This document shows, in pieces, positions 26,815 through 36,025 of a stretch of DNA of 64,000 nucleotides. The stretch comes from Citrobacter amalonaticus Y19. GTDB lineage: Bacteria; Pseudomonadota; Gammaproteobacteria; Enterobacterales; Enterobacteriaceae. Below the pieces are notes generated by a model that saw only the letters and a list, made by a program, of their open reading frames with translations, was not told where the DNA came from and did no database searches. How positions within the stretch are numbered: position 1 is the stretch's first letter; each line of letters opens with the position of its first letter. The stretch covers positions 2,108,001 to 2,172,000 of the forward strand of contig NZ_CP011132.1 of the NCBI RefSeq assembly GCF_000981805.1, written 5' to 3'. Made by a program: the position numbers and the translations under genes.

Positions 26815-27730
26815 CAGAAATGCTCCTGAAAGTGCTATTATAAGAATCAACGATTAATGTAATATCCCCTACGACATCCTCAGTGCCATCTTCAAAACCC
26901 TGTGCCATTTTGACTTCATCAACTGAAGGGGAGTCTGTGAGTTTATTATATTTATTGAAATAAATCTCATAATGATTTGCGAAATCGGAACAAAGTTTTC
27001 TAGCTAATTTATATACCAACCCTAGTGATTCCTTACTATAATTAAAATCGCAAAGTAATATAAACTTTCGCCCATTATCATCAGGCACAGAAATAGGAAT
27101 TATTGGAGAGGTAATGTATTCAACAGGCATTATCTTAGAATGTCTTGTTGAAGATGAAACATTTAAGGTAGTGTTAAGGCAGAAAAAAGATATTTCACCA
27201 TGCTTTTTCTTGATAAAGCTTATCGAGTTGTATAAAAATTTAGCTCTTGCGTTATCAACGAGATGTATGGCGTTGAACTTGAGGGTAGAATCGATTCTAT
27301 GATTGATGATTTCACCTTTAATATTATCATTTGAATCGCTTTCATCATTATTTAAATAAAACAAAACCCCAATATCTTCTTTTCTTGAACTACCTGGAAA
27401 TTGTTTTGTTATGGTTCTTTTAAACTGGGATTTTGAATAACATTCAATGGTATGTGCCAAGTCTCTGAAATGTGAACGAAAAGTAGTTTTGACTTTATCG
27501 TAAGGTACTGATGAATATTTTGCAGAAACAACAACGCTTACTAATGATTGTTTTTGAAGCATAGAGTTGTAGACATACAAAGCATCTATTCCATGTGTCT
27601 TTTTAGCATGCTCTCCCACGCAGCAATCTAATTGCTTGTTACTACATAGGTTTTTCCATCCAAAGAGTTTCAGAAAGTCATTGACTATCTCTTCTCCCAC
27701 CTCTCCGACATATTTTGAGAACTCGCCCAT
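26804..27730 (-). CDS. GAPS4a-like nuclease-fold protein
   Basis: 308 residues. The N-terminal 80 residues resemble a PD-(D/E)XK nuclease: GEVGEEIVNDFLKLFGW (E13), HGIDALYVY (D49), then strand SVVVSAKYS with K71; the usual acidic residue before the Lys is Ser here. This layout fits GapS4a, the nuclease-fold subunit that acts with GapS4b against phage. The assignment rests on pattern recognition. AT-rich and tightly coupled to the next gene, and located between the VirB4-like ATPase and the cargo slot. Confidence 0.5.
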   Translation of the reverse strand: MGEFSKYVGEVGEEIVNDFLKLFGWKNLCSNKQLDCCVGEHAKKTHGIDALYVYNSMLQKQSLVSVVVSAKYSSVPYDKVKTTFRSHFRDLAHTIECYSKSQFKRTITKQFPGSSRKEDIGVLFYLNNDESDSNDNIKGEIINHRIDSTLKFNAIHLVDNARAKFLYNSISFIKKKHGEISFFCLNTTLNVSSSTRHSKIMPVEYITSPIIPISVPDDNGRKFILLCDFNYSKESLGLVYKLARKLCSDFANHYEIYFNKYNKLTDSPSVDEVKMAQGFEDGTEDVVGDITLIVDSYNSTFRSISDEK

Positions 27731-27924
27731 TACCTAAACCGCCGTCTATTAAATTATAATTCTTTATAGTATTAATCTTATTCACATTTATCAACATTAG
27801 GAGTAAGCAAGACGAATTTGTAGTGAGTCATCAATCGACTTCTGCCTCTGGCACAGAGCAGCCTGTCAGATTAGGTTTCGCCCTGTGCCGTAACAATGTC
27901 AGCTCTTACATGAGCTAATACAAT

Positions 27925-30627
27925 TTATGCGAAAGTATTCAGCCCTCTCAGACTGTCAATCCGCTTGGCAACCTGAATAGCCGCATCCAGTTCACTTATC
28001 TCCTGCTCACGCATCAGCTGCGCACGTTCGGCTTTCTCGTGCTTTTCCGTCATCCCCAGCGCCAGAAATAAACTCGGGGGAACGACCCGAAATAGCGCTT
28101 CAATTTTCGTCGCCAGCACTACGCCTTCGGTATATTTCCCGGACGCTTTCGTGGCAGACAACAGCAACTGCTTCTGCTCCTGTGTCAGGTTTTTAAACCG
28201 CTCCAGTTGCTCAACTTCCTCCGGGGGCATAACCAATAGCTCCCACCATTCAATCATGTTGAGTAGCTTCTTCGCATCGTCCGGGAAGTCCGACAGATTC
28301 TGTGTAGCAAGCCATAGCCAGATACCGAGCTTGCGCCACATCTTGGAGCCTTTAGTCAGGAACCGCGCCAGCAACGGGTTAACAGTGATGATGTGCGATT
28401 CATCGGTAATATTGACGATGGAGCGGGAGAGATGCTGGTCACGCTCGCCGATATTGTTGATATGGTTAATCAGCGAGATATAGGCAATTGCCAGTTGCGC
28501 TTCGTAGCCCTCGCGGGCAAATGTCGCCAGGTCCACCAGCGTGATATCAGCATCCGGCCAGGGTTCACCTTCCCGGTTGAATAGTTCCCCTTCAAAACCA
28601 GAGCAAAACATGTTCATACTTTCCGCCATCTCATAGGCACGGACACGGCGGTTCTCTGGCAACGTCGGGGCTTTTGCCAGAGTAAACAGCGCATCGCGCA
28701 CATCCTGCGTCAGCGTCTGGCGTTTTGCCTGGTGGCAGATCCGGGCCGCATCCAGAATTGCCTGACGTATCATCGCCCGATCCGGACGGGTCAGACGCGC
28801 ATCCTCCTTCACCTCACCACCAGTTATCATCAACCGGGCCGTGATTTCCATCTCACCCAGAATGTCGCGCTGATCATCGCCATCCTGTTCAGGCTGATCC
28901 TCATCATCAGGAATATCGGCGCTGACGGGCTCCTCCACCAGCCGCCAGGCATCAGCAAACAACGGCAGAGTCACGCCACTGCCCGGTTTCAGGCTGATCT
29001 TGTTGACGGTCAGGCCATAACGCTTTGCATAATCCGCAGTCAGACCAAAGGAGTTACCGGCTTCAACAATAAACAGACGAGGGCGATGTAATGCCATCAG
29101 TTGCGCGATTTTACCGTTGAGCGTGGCAGATTTACCTGCACCGGTCGGCCCCAGCAGAAGCAGGTGACCATTTTTGGAGCGATCGTCTTTATTCAACGGA
29201 TCAAAATCCAGTGGCGTGCCGCCCCGGTTGAAATAGCTGATGCCTGGATGCCCGGTACCGGTCTCCCGCCCAAAGACTGGCAACAGGTTGGCGATATGCT
29301 GGACAAAATTAAACCGTGTATAAAGATTGCGTTTATCCCGCGCCGGATCGAAGTTCGCAGGCAGCCAGCGCAAATAACTGCTCAGCGGTACAACCTCGTC
29401 ACCGTCCTGTACCGGCACCAGCCCAGCGTTAAGCAACACGCTGTTCAGTTCACGGTTCTGTTTGTTCAGCGCAGAAATATCAGAAGCTGAAAGATAGAAT
29501 GCCAGCGTGCTGCGATACATCTTATGACCGTCTTTCAGCCACGTTTTCACCTCCTGGCAGTCGGATTTGGTGTATTCAGAGTCCACATTTTCACCGATGG
29601 CACGATCTGCCAGGCGGTTAAGATGCGCCTCCAGTAAGTCCTGGGGGTGCACTACCATTGTCAGCGACATCACCGTGGATTCCGGCAGCAGATCAAACAG
29701 CGCATTAACAGCATCTCCACGCCGGGTCTCTCCCGTCAGATGCCCCGGTTGCGGCGCTTTTCGCAGGCGGTCAACGACAATCACTTTGTGCGGCAGATTA
29801 TCAAAATACCAGAGGCCTTTCTCAGCATCCGACACCGGTTCGCTAAACAACAGATTCTCGGCGAAGTCATTCAATATGGGAGGGACGCCCGTTTCCTGCA
29901 CATCAGGTTCGGTCACTGTATTATAAAACGCCAGTCGGTCATCCTTTACCGGAGCCGGGTTCAACCAACGAACCAGCCAGCGTGAAATGTCGGTTCTGTT
30001 CTGGCGACAGGCAGTCAACCCGGCCCCAGCCAGCGCAGAAACCAGACGTTCACAGGCATTATTCAGCGCCTGTTCCGGGGATTGTTCACCATGTGCCATT
30101 TTTGCTGGCAGGTAACGATAAACTACCATCCGGGTACGACGTATCTGCCCGCGCCACGGCGTTTTTGTCACTACGTCATCCAGAAACAAACCACCTGATC
30201 GGGTAATACTTCTCAGGTGGCGATCCATCTCATCGAGCCATGCTTCACTAAAGGCAGAACCTTTTGCCTCAGGTGTAACATAATCACGCAGCTTCTGCAT
30301 ATAACCACTGAAATCATCCTCGTTCTGGCAGAAAAACTGTATCACCCATGGATGCATGTCAGTTTCGTCAAATGAGTCCTGGAGGGCATCTTTAACGATA
30401 TCGCGTACGTCCTCCAGATAATGCCGGGAGCGGCCTTCGGTACCCACTGGCGTAATATCGTAGATCGCGGCAACTGAGCATCCGTCATCCAGCAGCAGCG
30501 TCTGGCTGTCATCCTGAAACTCCACCCACGGCAATAAATCGGCGAATGAAGGACCTTTCTGATATGCCGCATTTGCTGCCTGCTGCGTCAGTTTTCCGCT
30601 GCGTGGTCGGCTTGCATTCTCTCTCAT
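27925..30627 (-). CDS. traC: VirB4/TraC-like conjugation ATPase (TIGR03744)
   Basis: About 900 residues. The Walker A motif LLLGPTGAGKSATL is near residue 492 and a Walker B-like ITDESHII near 740. An N-terminal region with DDGCSVAAIYDI fits TraC/VirB4. It powers pilus assembly and substrate transfer at the inner membrane. The ATG at 30627 overlaps the upstream lipoprotein stop as TGATG; a GTG three bases earlier is possible. Last gene of the 27925-35180 block before the GAPS4-like cargo. Confidence 0.93.
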   Translation of the reverse strand: MRENASRPRSGKLTQQAANAAYQKGPSFADLLPWVEFQDDSQTLLLDDGCSVAAIYDITPVGTEGRSRHYLEDVRDIVKDALQDSFDETDMHPWVIQFFCQNEDDFSGYMQKLRDYVTPEAKGSAFSEAWLDEMDRHLRSITRSGGLFLDDVVTKTPWRGQIRRTRMVVYRYLPAKMAHGEQSPEQALNNACERLVSALAGAGLTACRQNRTDISRWLVRWLNPAPVKDDRLAFYNTVTEPDVQETGVPPILNDFAENLLFSEPVSDAEKGLWYFDNLPHKVIVVDRLRKAPQPGHLTGETRRGDAVNALFDLLPESTVMSLTMVVHPQDLLEAHLNRLADRAIGENVDSEYTKSDCQEVKTWLKDGHKMYRSTLAFYLSASDISALNKQNRELNSVLLNAGLVPVQDGDEVVPLSSYLRWLPANFDPARDKRNLYTRFNFVQHIANLLPVFGRETGTGHPGISYFNRGGTPLDFDPLNKDDRSKNGHLLLLGPTGAGKSATLNGKIAQLMALHRPRLFIVEAGNSFGLTADYAKRYGLTVNKISLKPGSGVTLPLFADAWRLVEEPVSADIPDDEDQPEQDGDDQRDILGEMEITARLMITGGEVKEDARLTRPDRAMIRQAILDAARICHQAKRQTLTQDVRDALFTLAKAPTLPENRRVRAYEMAESMNMFCSGFEGELFNREGEPWPDADITLVDLATFAREGYEAQLAIAYISLINHINNIGERDQHLSRSIVNITDESHIITVNPLLARFLTKGSKMWRKLGIWLWLATQNLSDFPDDAKKLLNMIEWWELLVMPPEEVEQLERFKNLTQEQKQLLLSATKASGKYTEGVVLATKIEALFRVVPPSLFLALGMTEKHEKAERAQLMREQEISELDAAIQVAKRIDSLRGLNTFA

Positions 30628-31028
30628 CACAGCGCCTCCGTGCGTTCGCCAGGAAGCGCATAATAAGTGCGGGAATGAAGTGGGAAGACCGTGGTATAAC
30701 CGGGCACCGGCACCCCCTCACCTTCGGTCAGGTGTGGAAATACATACATAACCATATCGGGGTTAGGCAGACGTTTGAACTGTGTCTGGATCTCATTCTC
30801 CGCTGTGCGGGTGTACTTATGTTGCTCCTGGACTGAAATCTCTGTCAGCGGGCGACGTAACTGGCTGCGCTGGTCGTGCAGTGTGGCGCTGCCGCCGGTC
30901 TGGCGGCCCCACAGTGATAGCATGGTGGTGTTTTTATCCACGGGTAACAGCGTTTCCTGGGATGTACTGCATCCAGTGATCATCAACACCAGCAGCAAGG
31001 GCGTAAGGTGTATAAAGTGATTTTTCAT
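30627..31028 (-). CDS. TIGR03751 family T4SS lipoprotein (VirB7/TraV role)
   Basis: 133 residues with a lipoprotein signal: basic start, hydrophobic LTPLLLVLMI and lipobox TGCS. The TIGR03751 position between TIGR03752 and the VirB4-like ATPase is conserved. Likely outer-membrane anchored part of the core complex. Confidence 0.87.
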   Translation of the reverse strand: MKNHFIHLTPLLLVLMITGCSTSQETLLPVDKNTTMLSLWGRQTGGSATLHDQRSQLRRPLTEISVQEQHKYTRTAENEIQTQFKRLPNPDMVMYVFPHLTEGEGVPVPGYTTVFPLHSRTYYALPGERTEAL

Positions 31029-32449
31029 CAGTCCAGCTTCCTTTTGTTCGCTGAGGATTGCGCATATTTCACCTTACGACCCTGAATCTCATAATCAACG
31101 GGGATTTGTCGGGTGATATGGATAGCGACGGGGTGACCGGGAGGAACATAGATGGCATCGAACATCTGGCCGTAACGCTGTTTAAACCAGTCAGCGCTCT
31201 CTTTCAGCCCGCCACCGAGCGCTTGCCCCAGGACGTATTGACCGCTGCTACCTGTAACTGCAGACGTGACCGAGCCACCATCCACTGTCGTGGTGGTCTG
31301 CCCGTTGGAAAAAGCGTCTGCAGCAGCGGAAGAACCCGCCAGCAGGAATTGCGAGCCGATATACTCAGCCGCGTTGGATTTTCGTTCACCGGGAATACAC
31401 GGCAGACCGTGCGGATCGGATAGCCAGCCAATTTCGCTGCCCTGCCCTTTGTTGCTGTCACTATTAGCTTTGTTACCCGCTGATGGCACAGTGCGAATGG
31501 TGCCATCGCGAAAAACAAACGTCATGCTGTGAACCGTGCCACGCACGCAGGAGAGCGTCCAGTCGCCGGAAGCCGTGCCGGATATCACCGCGCCCTCAAC
31601 ATCCGGTAATTCGATACCATTGGCAGTGAGGTTATCCCGGCCAATCAGCACTTTAAACGGATACGGATCGCTCACCGTACCGTTGACCGGTACCCGTCCC
31701 AGCAGTGCTGTCATCGCCACTGACCCCGTAAGCGTGCTGTTTTCCGGCAGAGTATAAACGGGTGTTGCTTCGTCAATAGCACGCTCGCCTTTTGCCACCG
31801 CCAGAAATTCTTTCTTCTGCTTGCTGATGGCATTTTCTCCGGCATTGCCAAAAGACGATGGAAACTGCACGCCAGAGGCAGCAGATTGCCCGTGTTTGTC
31901 TAACGGCCTGGCATCTGCAGGCTCCACCCAGCGTACCGCACCAGCCGGAACATCCTGGTTATCCAGTCCCAGCCCCGGAGGAATATCACCGCCCACGCCA
32001 GCACCGGCCAGTGTGCCGGACTTCTGGCTTAGCTGGTTCAGCTTCTGCTGAAAGCTGTCCAGCATTGAAGTCTGTTGTTGCTTCAGCTCTTTGTTAAATG
32101 TCTCCCGTTCCCGGTTAAGGGCACTGTTGATTCGCCCTTCAACACTAGTGTCGCGCTCCCGCAGCCGCTGATTTTCTTTCACCAGCGCAGCGCTGTTAAT
32201 GCGCATTTCCTCCATCTCTGCCCGATATTGCTTCATTTGACCCACCAGCGTAGCAACCGTGTCACGTGGGGTATCGCCATCGATACCCAACGCCTTCATT
32301 TCATCACCAGTGAGATCAGCCACCACGTTGCGGTCCACGGTCTGTGTTTCATTGCCGGAGGTACGACAGGCTTTCAGACCAATGAAACCCGCGCCGAGCA
32401 GAAGTGACGGGACAAGGATTTTCAGCAGGCTATTCGCTTTAAGCTGCAT
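31028..32449 (-). CDS. TIGR03752 family protein (TraB/VirB10-like)
   Basis: 473 residues. One N-terminal membrane helix (ILVPSLLLGAGFIGL), a coiled coil at about 65-145, then a periplasmic domain with LLGRVPVNGTVSDPYPFKVLIG and a C-terminal YVPPGHPVAIHITRQIPVDY, as in VirB10-type core-complex proteins. ATG 32449 overlaps the upstream stop as TGATG. Confidence 0.88.
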   Translation of the reverse strand: MQLKANSLLKILVPSLLLGAGFIGLKACRTSGNETQTVDRNVVADLTGDEMKALGIDGDTPRDTVATLVGQMKQYRAEMEEMRINSAALVKENQRLRERDTSVEGRINSALNRERETFNKELKQQQTSMLDSFQQKLNQLSQKSGTLAGAGVGGDIPPGLGLDNQDVPAGAVRWVEPADARPLDKHGQSAASGVQFPSSFGNAGENAISKQKKEFLAVAKGERAIDEATPVYTLPENSTLTGSVAMTALLGRVPVNGTVSDPYPFKVLIGRDNLTANGIELPDVEGAVISGTASGDWTLSCVRGTVHSMTFVFRDGTIRTVPSAGNKANSDSNKGQGSEIGWLSDPHGLPCIPGERKSNAAEYIGSQFLLAGSSAAADAFSNGQTTTTVDGGSVTSAVTGSSGQYVLGQALGGGLKESADWFKQRYGQMFDAIYVPPGHPVAIHITRQIPVDYEIQGRKVKYAQSSANKRKLD

Positions 32450-33279
32450 CACTTATCCCCCTTCGTCTTTTCCAGCACGGGCTCGGGCACAATGGCGCTG
32501 TCGGCGCTGCCATCCGTCACCAGATACACGACGGTGGTGTCCTCCGGCGTGCCGTGCGCACCCAACCAGCGGTGCTGAAATGTTGCTGTCAGAAAATTGC
32601 CCTGCAATGTGCGAGGATCGAGGTCAATGCGTCCGCGACTCTGGTTTTGCAGCTTAATCGCAGTAACCGTGACGTCTCCCAGTCGCCAGGCATTCAGCGG
32701 TGTAGCGGTAGCCAGTTCACCGGGCAAAAGAGTGGTGACAGCGGTGGGCAAACGTACCGGCACTGGCGTGATCCCCGCCACCGGCTCCACTGTGCGCAGC
32801 GGTGCATAGAGCATCTGCGCGGCATAACGAGTGAGCACCACCGGGAGCGGACCGGCGAATTCTTCCGGCGTTCCTGGCTTAACCTGATGTTCCGTGTCGT
32901 CTGGCATGACGGTATCGCTGCGCCAGACCGCATCGTTATAACGCAGCTCCAGCGGCTCCAGCTCATCACCCGCTGTCGCACGAATATCCAGCAAAATCAG
33001 CTCACCGCTATCTATATCAAACAGTTGCAGACGCGTATCAGGAAAATCTTCGGCGGCACGCAGGTAGACCGTGCCGCCGCTACTTTGAATGCGCAGTTTG
33101 CCGTCCAGCGCTACCGGATAACCCACCCGCACATTTTTGTTAACGAAGACCACCCGTTCATGTCCGGTATGTAGTTCAACCTGCAGCGGCAGGCGTTGCC
33201 ATTGCACCAGTTCAGTGGCCTTAGTTGCACAGTGACAAAGCATGAAAGTCAGGAACAAAAAGAATCTGAATGGCTTCAT
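32449..33279 (-). CDS. TIGR03749 family protein (TraK/VirB9-like)
   Basis: 276 residues with a signal peptide (FRFFLFLTFMLCHCATKA) and beta-rich periplasmic sequence (HERVVFVNKNVRVGYPVALDG). Position between TIGR03746 and TIGR03752 is canonical; probable TraK/VirB9 equivalent in the outer part of the core complex. ATGA overlap with the gene upstream. Confidence 0.86.
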   Translation of the reverse strand: MKPFRFFLFLTFMLCHCATKATELVQWQRLPLQVELHTGHERVVFVNKNVRVGYPVALDGKLRIQSSGGTVYLRAAEDFPDTRLQLFDIDSGELILLDIRATAGDELEPLELRYNDAVWRSDTVMPDDTEHQVKPGTPEEFAGPLPVVLTRYAAQMLYAPLRTVEPVAGITPVPVRLPTAVTTLLPGELATATPLNAWRLGDVTVTAIKLQNQSRGRIDLDPRTLQGNFLTATFQHRWLGAHGTPEDTTVVYLVTDGSADSAIVPEPVLEKTKGDK

Positions 33280-33917
33280 GATTTTGCCTCCGTTGTTGCT
33301 GCTGCTTCCAGTTTCTGCGGGTGTCCAGCGAAACAGTCGAGCGCCATTCCCCAGGGATTTTTCTCTGCATCGACGTCATAACGCACAATATTCAGCGGGT
33401 AACGTACCAGTGCCCTTTTGACTGGTTCAGCGCGGTAGTATTCATCCACACTCAAATCGAGCGTCACTGTCCAGCGGTCACGACCAAGCACCTGTACCCG
33501 CTTGTTATGAAATCCACGCCCAGGGATTTCGTATACACCACGTACACGGTCGCGCAGTTCCCCACGGTCGCGACGCTGGCGATAATCATCTTCAAGCTGT
33601 AGATAGCAAGCAGGCGTCAAATAGGCCGTCAGCGCATTGAGGTTACGCGAGTAGTCTTCCTCACCATTAGTTGGCCAGCGGTTAATTTGCTGAAAGATAT
33701 AAAAACTGAAGGCATAAACCTGTCCGGGCGGGATTTCCCACCACGGACGGGTACTACCCGCTCGTAAATCGGGGGGATTATGGATGGTCAGATGACGGGG
33801 TGCGCTCTGCCAGCCATACCACAAGGCAATACTGACCAGCAACATCAGGCCAATCACCAACCGTAGCGTCATAATATGGGCATCCCGCGCCGCCAGCGCA
33901 TGTTTGAACTGGCTCAT
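33276..33917 (-). CDS. TIGR03746 family protein (DUF2895, TraE/VirB8-like)
   Basis: 213 residues with one membrane helix near 20-40 (LRLVIGLMLLVSIALWYGW) and a periplasmic domain with AFSFYIFQQINRWPTNGEEDY and RVQVLGRDRWTVTLDLSVDEYY. The layout fits the VirB8/TraE role. ATGA overlaps at both ends. Confidence 0.87.
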   Translation of the reverse strand: MSQFKHALAARDAHIMTLRLVIGLMLLVSIALWYGWQSAPRHLTIHNPPDLRAGSTRPWWEIPPGQVYAFSFYIFQQINRWPTNGEEDYSRNLNALTAYLTPACYLQLEDDYRQRRDRGELRDRVRGVYEIPGRGFHNKRVQVLGRDRWTVTLDLSVDEYYRAEPVKRALVRYPLNIVRYDVDAEKNPWGMALDCFAGHPQKLEAAATTEAKS

Positions 33918-34273
33918 ACTCTCTCACTCCTGCGTATCACCCATACGGCGCTTTCCTGCACCAGTTTCGGATCGCCAAAGCCGTAGCGTGCAAACCGGGC
34001 CCCCATCATCCGATACAGCCACGTATCCGGACGCCCGCGCTTAAGGCGTGCCAGCCACTTACCGCCGACCATAATAGCCAGCGCGGCACCCGCCAGTGCG
34101 CCTGTAGGGATCAACGCCCAAATCTTCAGCAAAACAGCGGGAAAAATTCCCCCCACAACACCAGTGACCAGGCCACCTCCCAGAGCAATAAACAACTCGG
34201 TGGTGGTCATACCCCGGAAAACAACCGGCTCCCGGTTCAGTCTGTCAGGCAGAAATTCAATAGTCTGTGCCAT
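33914..34273 (-). CDS. TIGR03750 family protein (TraL/VirB3-like)
   Basis: 119 residues from ATG 34273, which overlaps the pilin-like gene's TAA; the open frame to 34363 is shadow. It begins MAQTIEFLPDRLNREPVVFRGMT and has two membrane helices, then LKRGRPDTWLYRMM. TraL/VirB3 proteins help assemble the pilus with VirB4. Confidence 0.87.
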   Translation of the reverse strand: MAQTIEFLPDRLNREPVVFRGMTTTELFIALGGGLVTGVVGGIFPAVLLKIWALIPTGALAGAALAIMVGGKWLARLKRGRPDTWLYRMMGARFARYGFGDPKLVQESAVWVIRRSERV

Positions 34274-34611
34274 TACAGGACATCCCCCGCCTGAGTGAGC
34301 AACCAGATGATGATCACCAACAAAATCGCCCCAACACCCGCCATCGCGCCCAGGTCTTTCCACTGCTTTTTACCCGCCTGAATCTCGGAATAAGTGGAAA
34401 TACAGCTATTGGCGACCACCAAAAAACCAACGGCACAAATCCCCAGCGACAGCAGGATCACGATGTCATAGCCATAATTTTTCAGGGTATCCATGATACC
34501 GCTGCCTTTGCCACGTGAAGGGTCTTCCATCGTTGGCAGATCGGCTCGCGCAGAAAGGGAAAATGCGAATGCAGAAGTCATAAGAGAACGCAGAACCGCT
34601 TTTTTCGTCAT
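34273..34611 (-). CDS. TIGR03745 family protein, putative pilin (VirB2-like)
   Basis: 112 residues: signal peptide (LMTSAFAFSLSARA), a polar stretch, then two membrane helices (DIVILLSLGICAVGFLVVANS and AGVGAILLVIIIWLL). Small two-helix proteins with a cleaved leader are VirB2-type pilins. Confidence 0.86.
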   Translation of the reverse strand: MTKKAVLRSLMTSAFAFSLSARADLPTMEDPSRGKGSGIMDTLKNYGYDIVILLSLGICAVGFLVVANSCISTYSEIQAGKKQWKDLGAMAGVGAILLVIIIWLLTQAGDVL

Positions 34612-34638
34612 GGGGTTGTTCCTTTGCAGAAGAGATAA

Positions 34639-34872
34639 TTAGCTGAGCACCAGCCAGAAGCTGACCAGCAGAAGGAGCACGGTACGGGCAACAATGCTGC
34701 CGAGTTGTTTCAGGGAAAGATTTCCGGTTGAGAAGGCGCGAAGTGAGCGCATACAGACCCACGCAGCCCAGAGAAAAAGCGCTGCGCACAGCAGACTGAG
34801 AAACAGCAGATTAACTTCGGCGGGTTTTGCCGAACTGCCTGCCTGAAAAGCCGTCATCTGGGCATCCGTCAC
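34639..34872 (-). CDS. TIGR03758 family small membrane protein
   Basis: 77 residues with two membrane helices (LLFLSLLCAALFLWAAWVCM and VARTVLLLLVSFWLVLS). Position and size match TIGR03758. Overlaps the RAQPRD gene by ATGA. Function unknown, possibly a second pilin-like subunit. Confidence 0.85.
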   Translation of the reverse strand: MTDAQMTAFQAGSSAKPAEVNLLFLSLLCAALFLWAAWVCMRSLRAFSTGNLSLKQLGSIVARTVLLLLVSFWLVLS

Positions 34873-35180
34873 TGCGCATTCTCCCGCCGGTAGTGCCCTG
34901 CAAGCGGCAATACGGGCTGAGGCTGGGCGCGGGAAGGTGTCAGGTATTGTCCAACACCTGAACGGATCGCACGGATATCGGCATATGCCTGCGGGTAATC
35001 GAAGAAAAAGCGCTGTTCAGGTGCAACAGATGCCTGCTTCTCGGCGCGCTGCAGTGTGGATTCAAACTGATTTAACTGATTCAGCAACAGCGACAAATTT
35101 TCCCGCTCTGTTGCCGGGGCTGCTATTGGATGACCTGCCAGCAAACATCCGCACAGGCACAAATATGAAAAACGTTTCAC
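34869..35180 (-). CDS. RAQPRD family ICE protein (TIGR01690)
   Basis: 103 residues from GTG 35180, chosen because GGAG lies 8 bases upstream and the product then opens with a compact signal peptide (MKRFSYLCLCGCLLAGHPIAA). An ATG at 35192 is the alternative. The mature part has helical NLSLLLNQLNQFESTLQRAE and YADIRAIRSGVGQYL. Periplasmic, function unknown. First gene of the second tra block. Confidence 0.8.
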   Translation of the reverse strand: MKRFSYLCLCGCLLAGHPIAAPATERENLSLLLNQLNQFESTLQRAEKQASVAPEQRFFFDYPQAYADIRAIRSGVGQYLTPSRAQPQPVLPLAGHYRRENAQ

Positions 35181-35270
35181 GGTACTCTCCATAAATGAAT
35201 AGCAAGGAGAGCACCAGCATGCCGGGACCATTATATTCATTCCGCAATGAACTGTTTTCCCGGTAAAAAC

Positions 35271-35300
35271 AAAAAATCCCTTCTGCGGAGAAAAGGGATT
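35271..35300 (-). terminator. Rho-independent terminator between two tra operons
   Basis: On the minus strand AATCCCTT and AAGGGATT form an 8-bp stem followed by TTTTTGTTTTT. It ends the transcript coming from traD and separates it from the RAQPRD operon. Confidence 0.9.
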
Positions 35301-35323
35301 ATAAAATTACCCCCCCCGGTTGA

Positions 35324-36025
35324 CTACATATATTTCTTGAAGAGACCAAACATAATACTGACCATCAGACCACAAAATGATGCTGCCGGTAATAAAATAA
35401 AGCAGGGGTTAACGGAAAATGGCAGAGACAGATAAACCACCCACGCCAGAAAAAATACTGGCATAACCGATCTTTTAGCATGGTGATAAATAAATCCGGA
35501 CTCATAGCCGCAGCCAAACCGACGAATATCACGCCGCACCAGCCCATCAACGATTCCCACCAGAACCGCCAGAATAAATAAAGGAGCAGTGAGCAGCAGA
35601 ATAAAAACCCGCAGCACAAACGTCAGAGTGATCCAGACCGAAGCCTGAATATAGGTGTCGATCCAGTATATCCAAGCGTTATCTGGCCTGTTTCGCAATT
35701 TTTCCAGCCAGGGGATAAATCCGGTGTCGATAAAAACCCACTGCCAGGTCTGGTGCAGAATAATTTCCAGTTTCCCGGCAGGGTCAGTCATCAGCAGACT
35801 GTGTGTGACATTTTCAGCAAACCAGCTTAACTCTTCGTTCATCATCAGATGGCTGTGTTCTGCCCCCTGTTCGGGCCAAATAAAAGCAATGCCCAGCCAC
35901 TCAACCGCCAGGCTGAAAAACAGGGAACCAATCAGCGTAGCGCTGGCCTTCCCCAGCCAGGACAGTGGCGTGCTAATCAGTCCCTTCTTCGGCGGATTGT
36001 TGTTCTGAACCGGTGCATCACTCAT
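35324..36025 (-). CDS. TIGR03747 family membrane protein
   Basis: 233 residues with about four membrane helices (LIGSLFFSLAVEWLGIAF, VWITLTFVLRVFILLLTAPLFIL, VMPVFFLAWVVYLSLPF, FILLPAASFCGLMVSIMF). Constant neighbour of TraD in PFGI-1 type ICEs. Overlaps traD by 8 bases. May assist the coupling protein. Confidence 0.87.
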   Translation of the reverse strand: MSDAPVQNNNPPKKGLISTPLSWLGKASATLIGSLFFSLAVEWLGIAFIWPEQGAEHSHLMMNEELSWFAENVTHSLLMTDPAGKLEIILHQTWQWVFIDTGFIPWLEKLRNRPDNAWIYWIDTYIQASVWITLTFVLRVFILLLTAPLFILAVLVGIVDGLVRRDIRRFGCGYESGFIYHHAKRSVMPVFFLAWVVYLSLPFSVNPCFILLPAASFCGLMVSIMFGLFKKYM

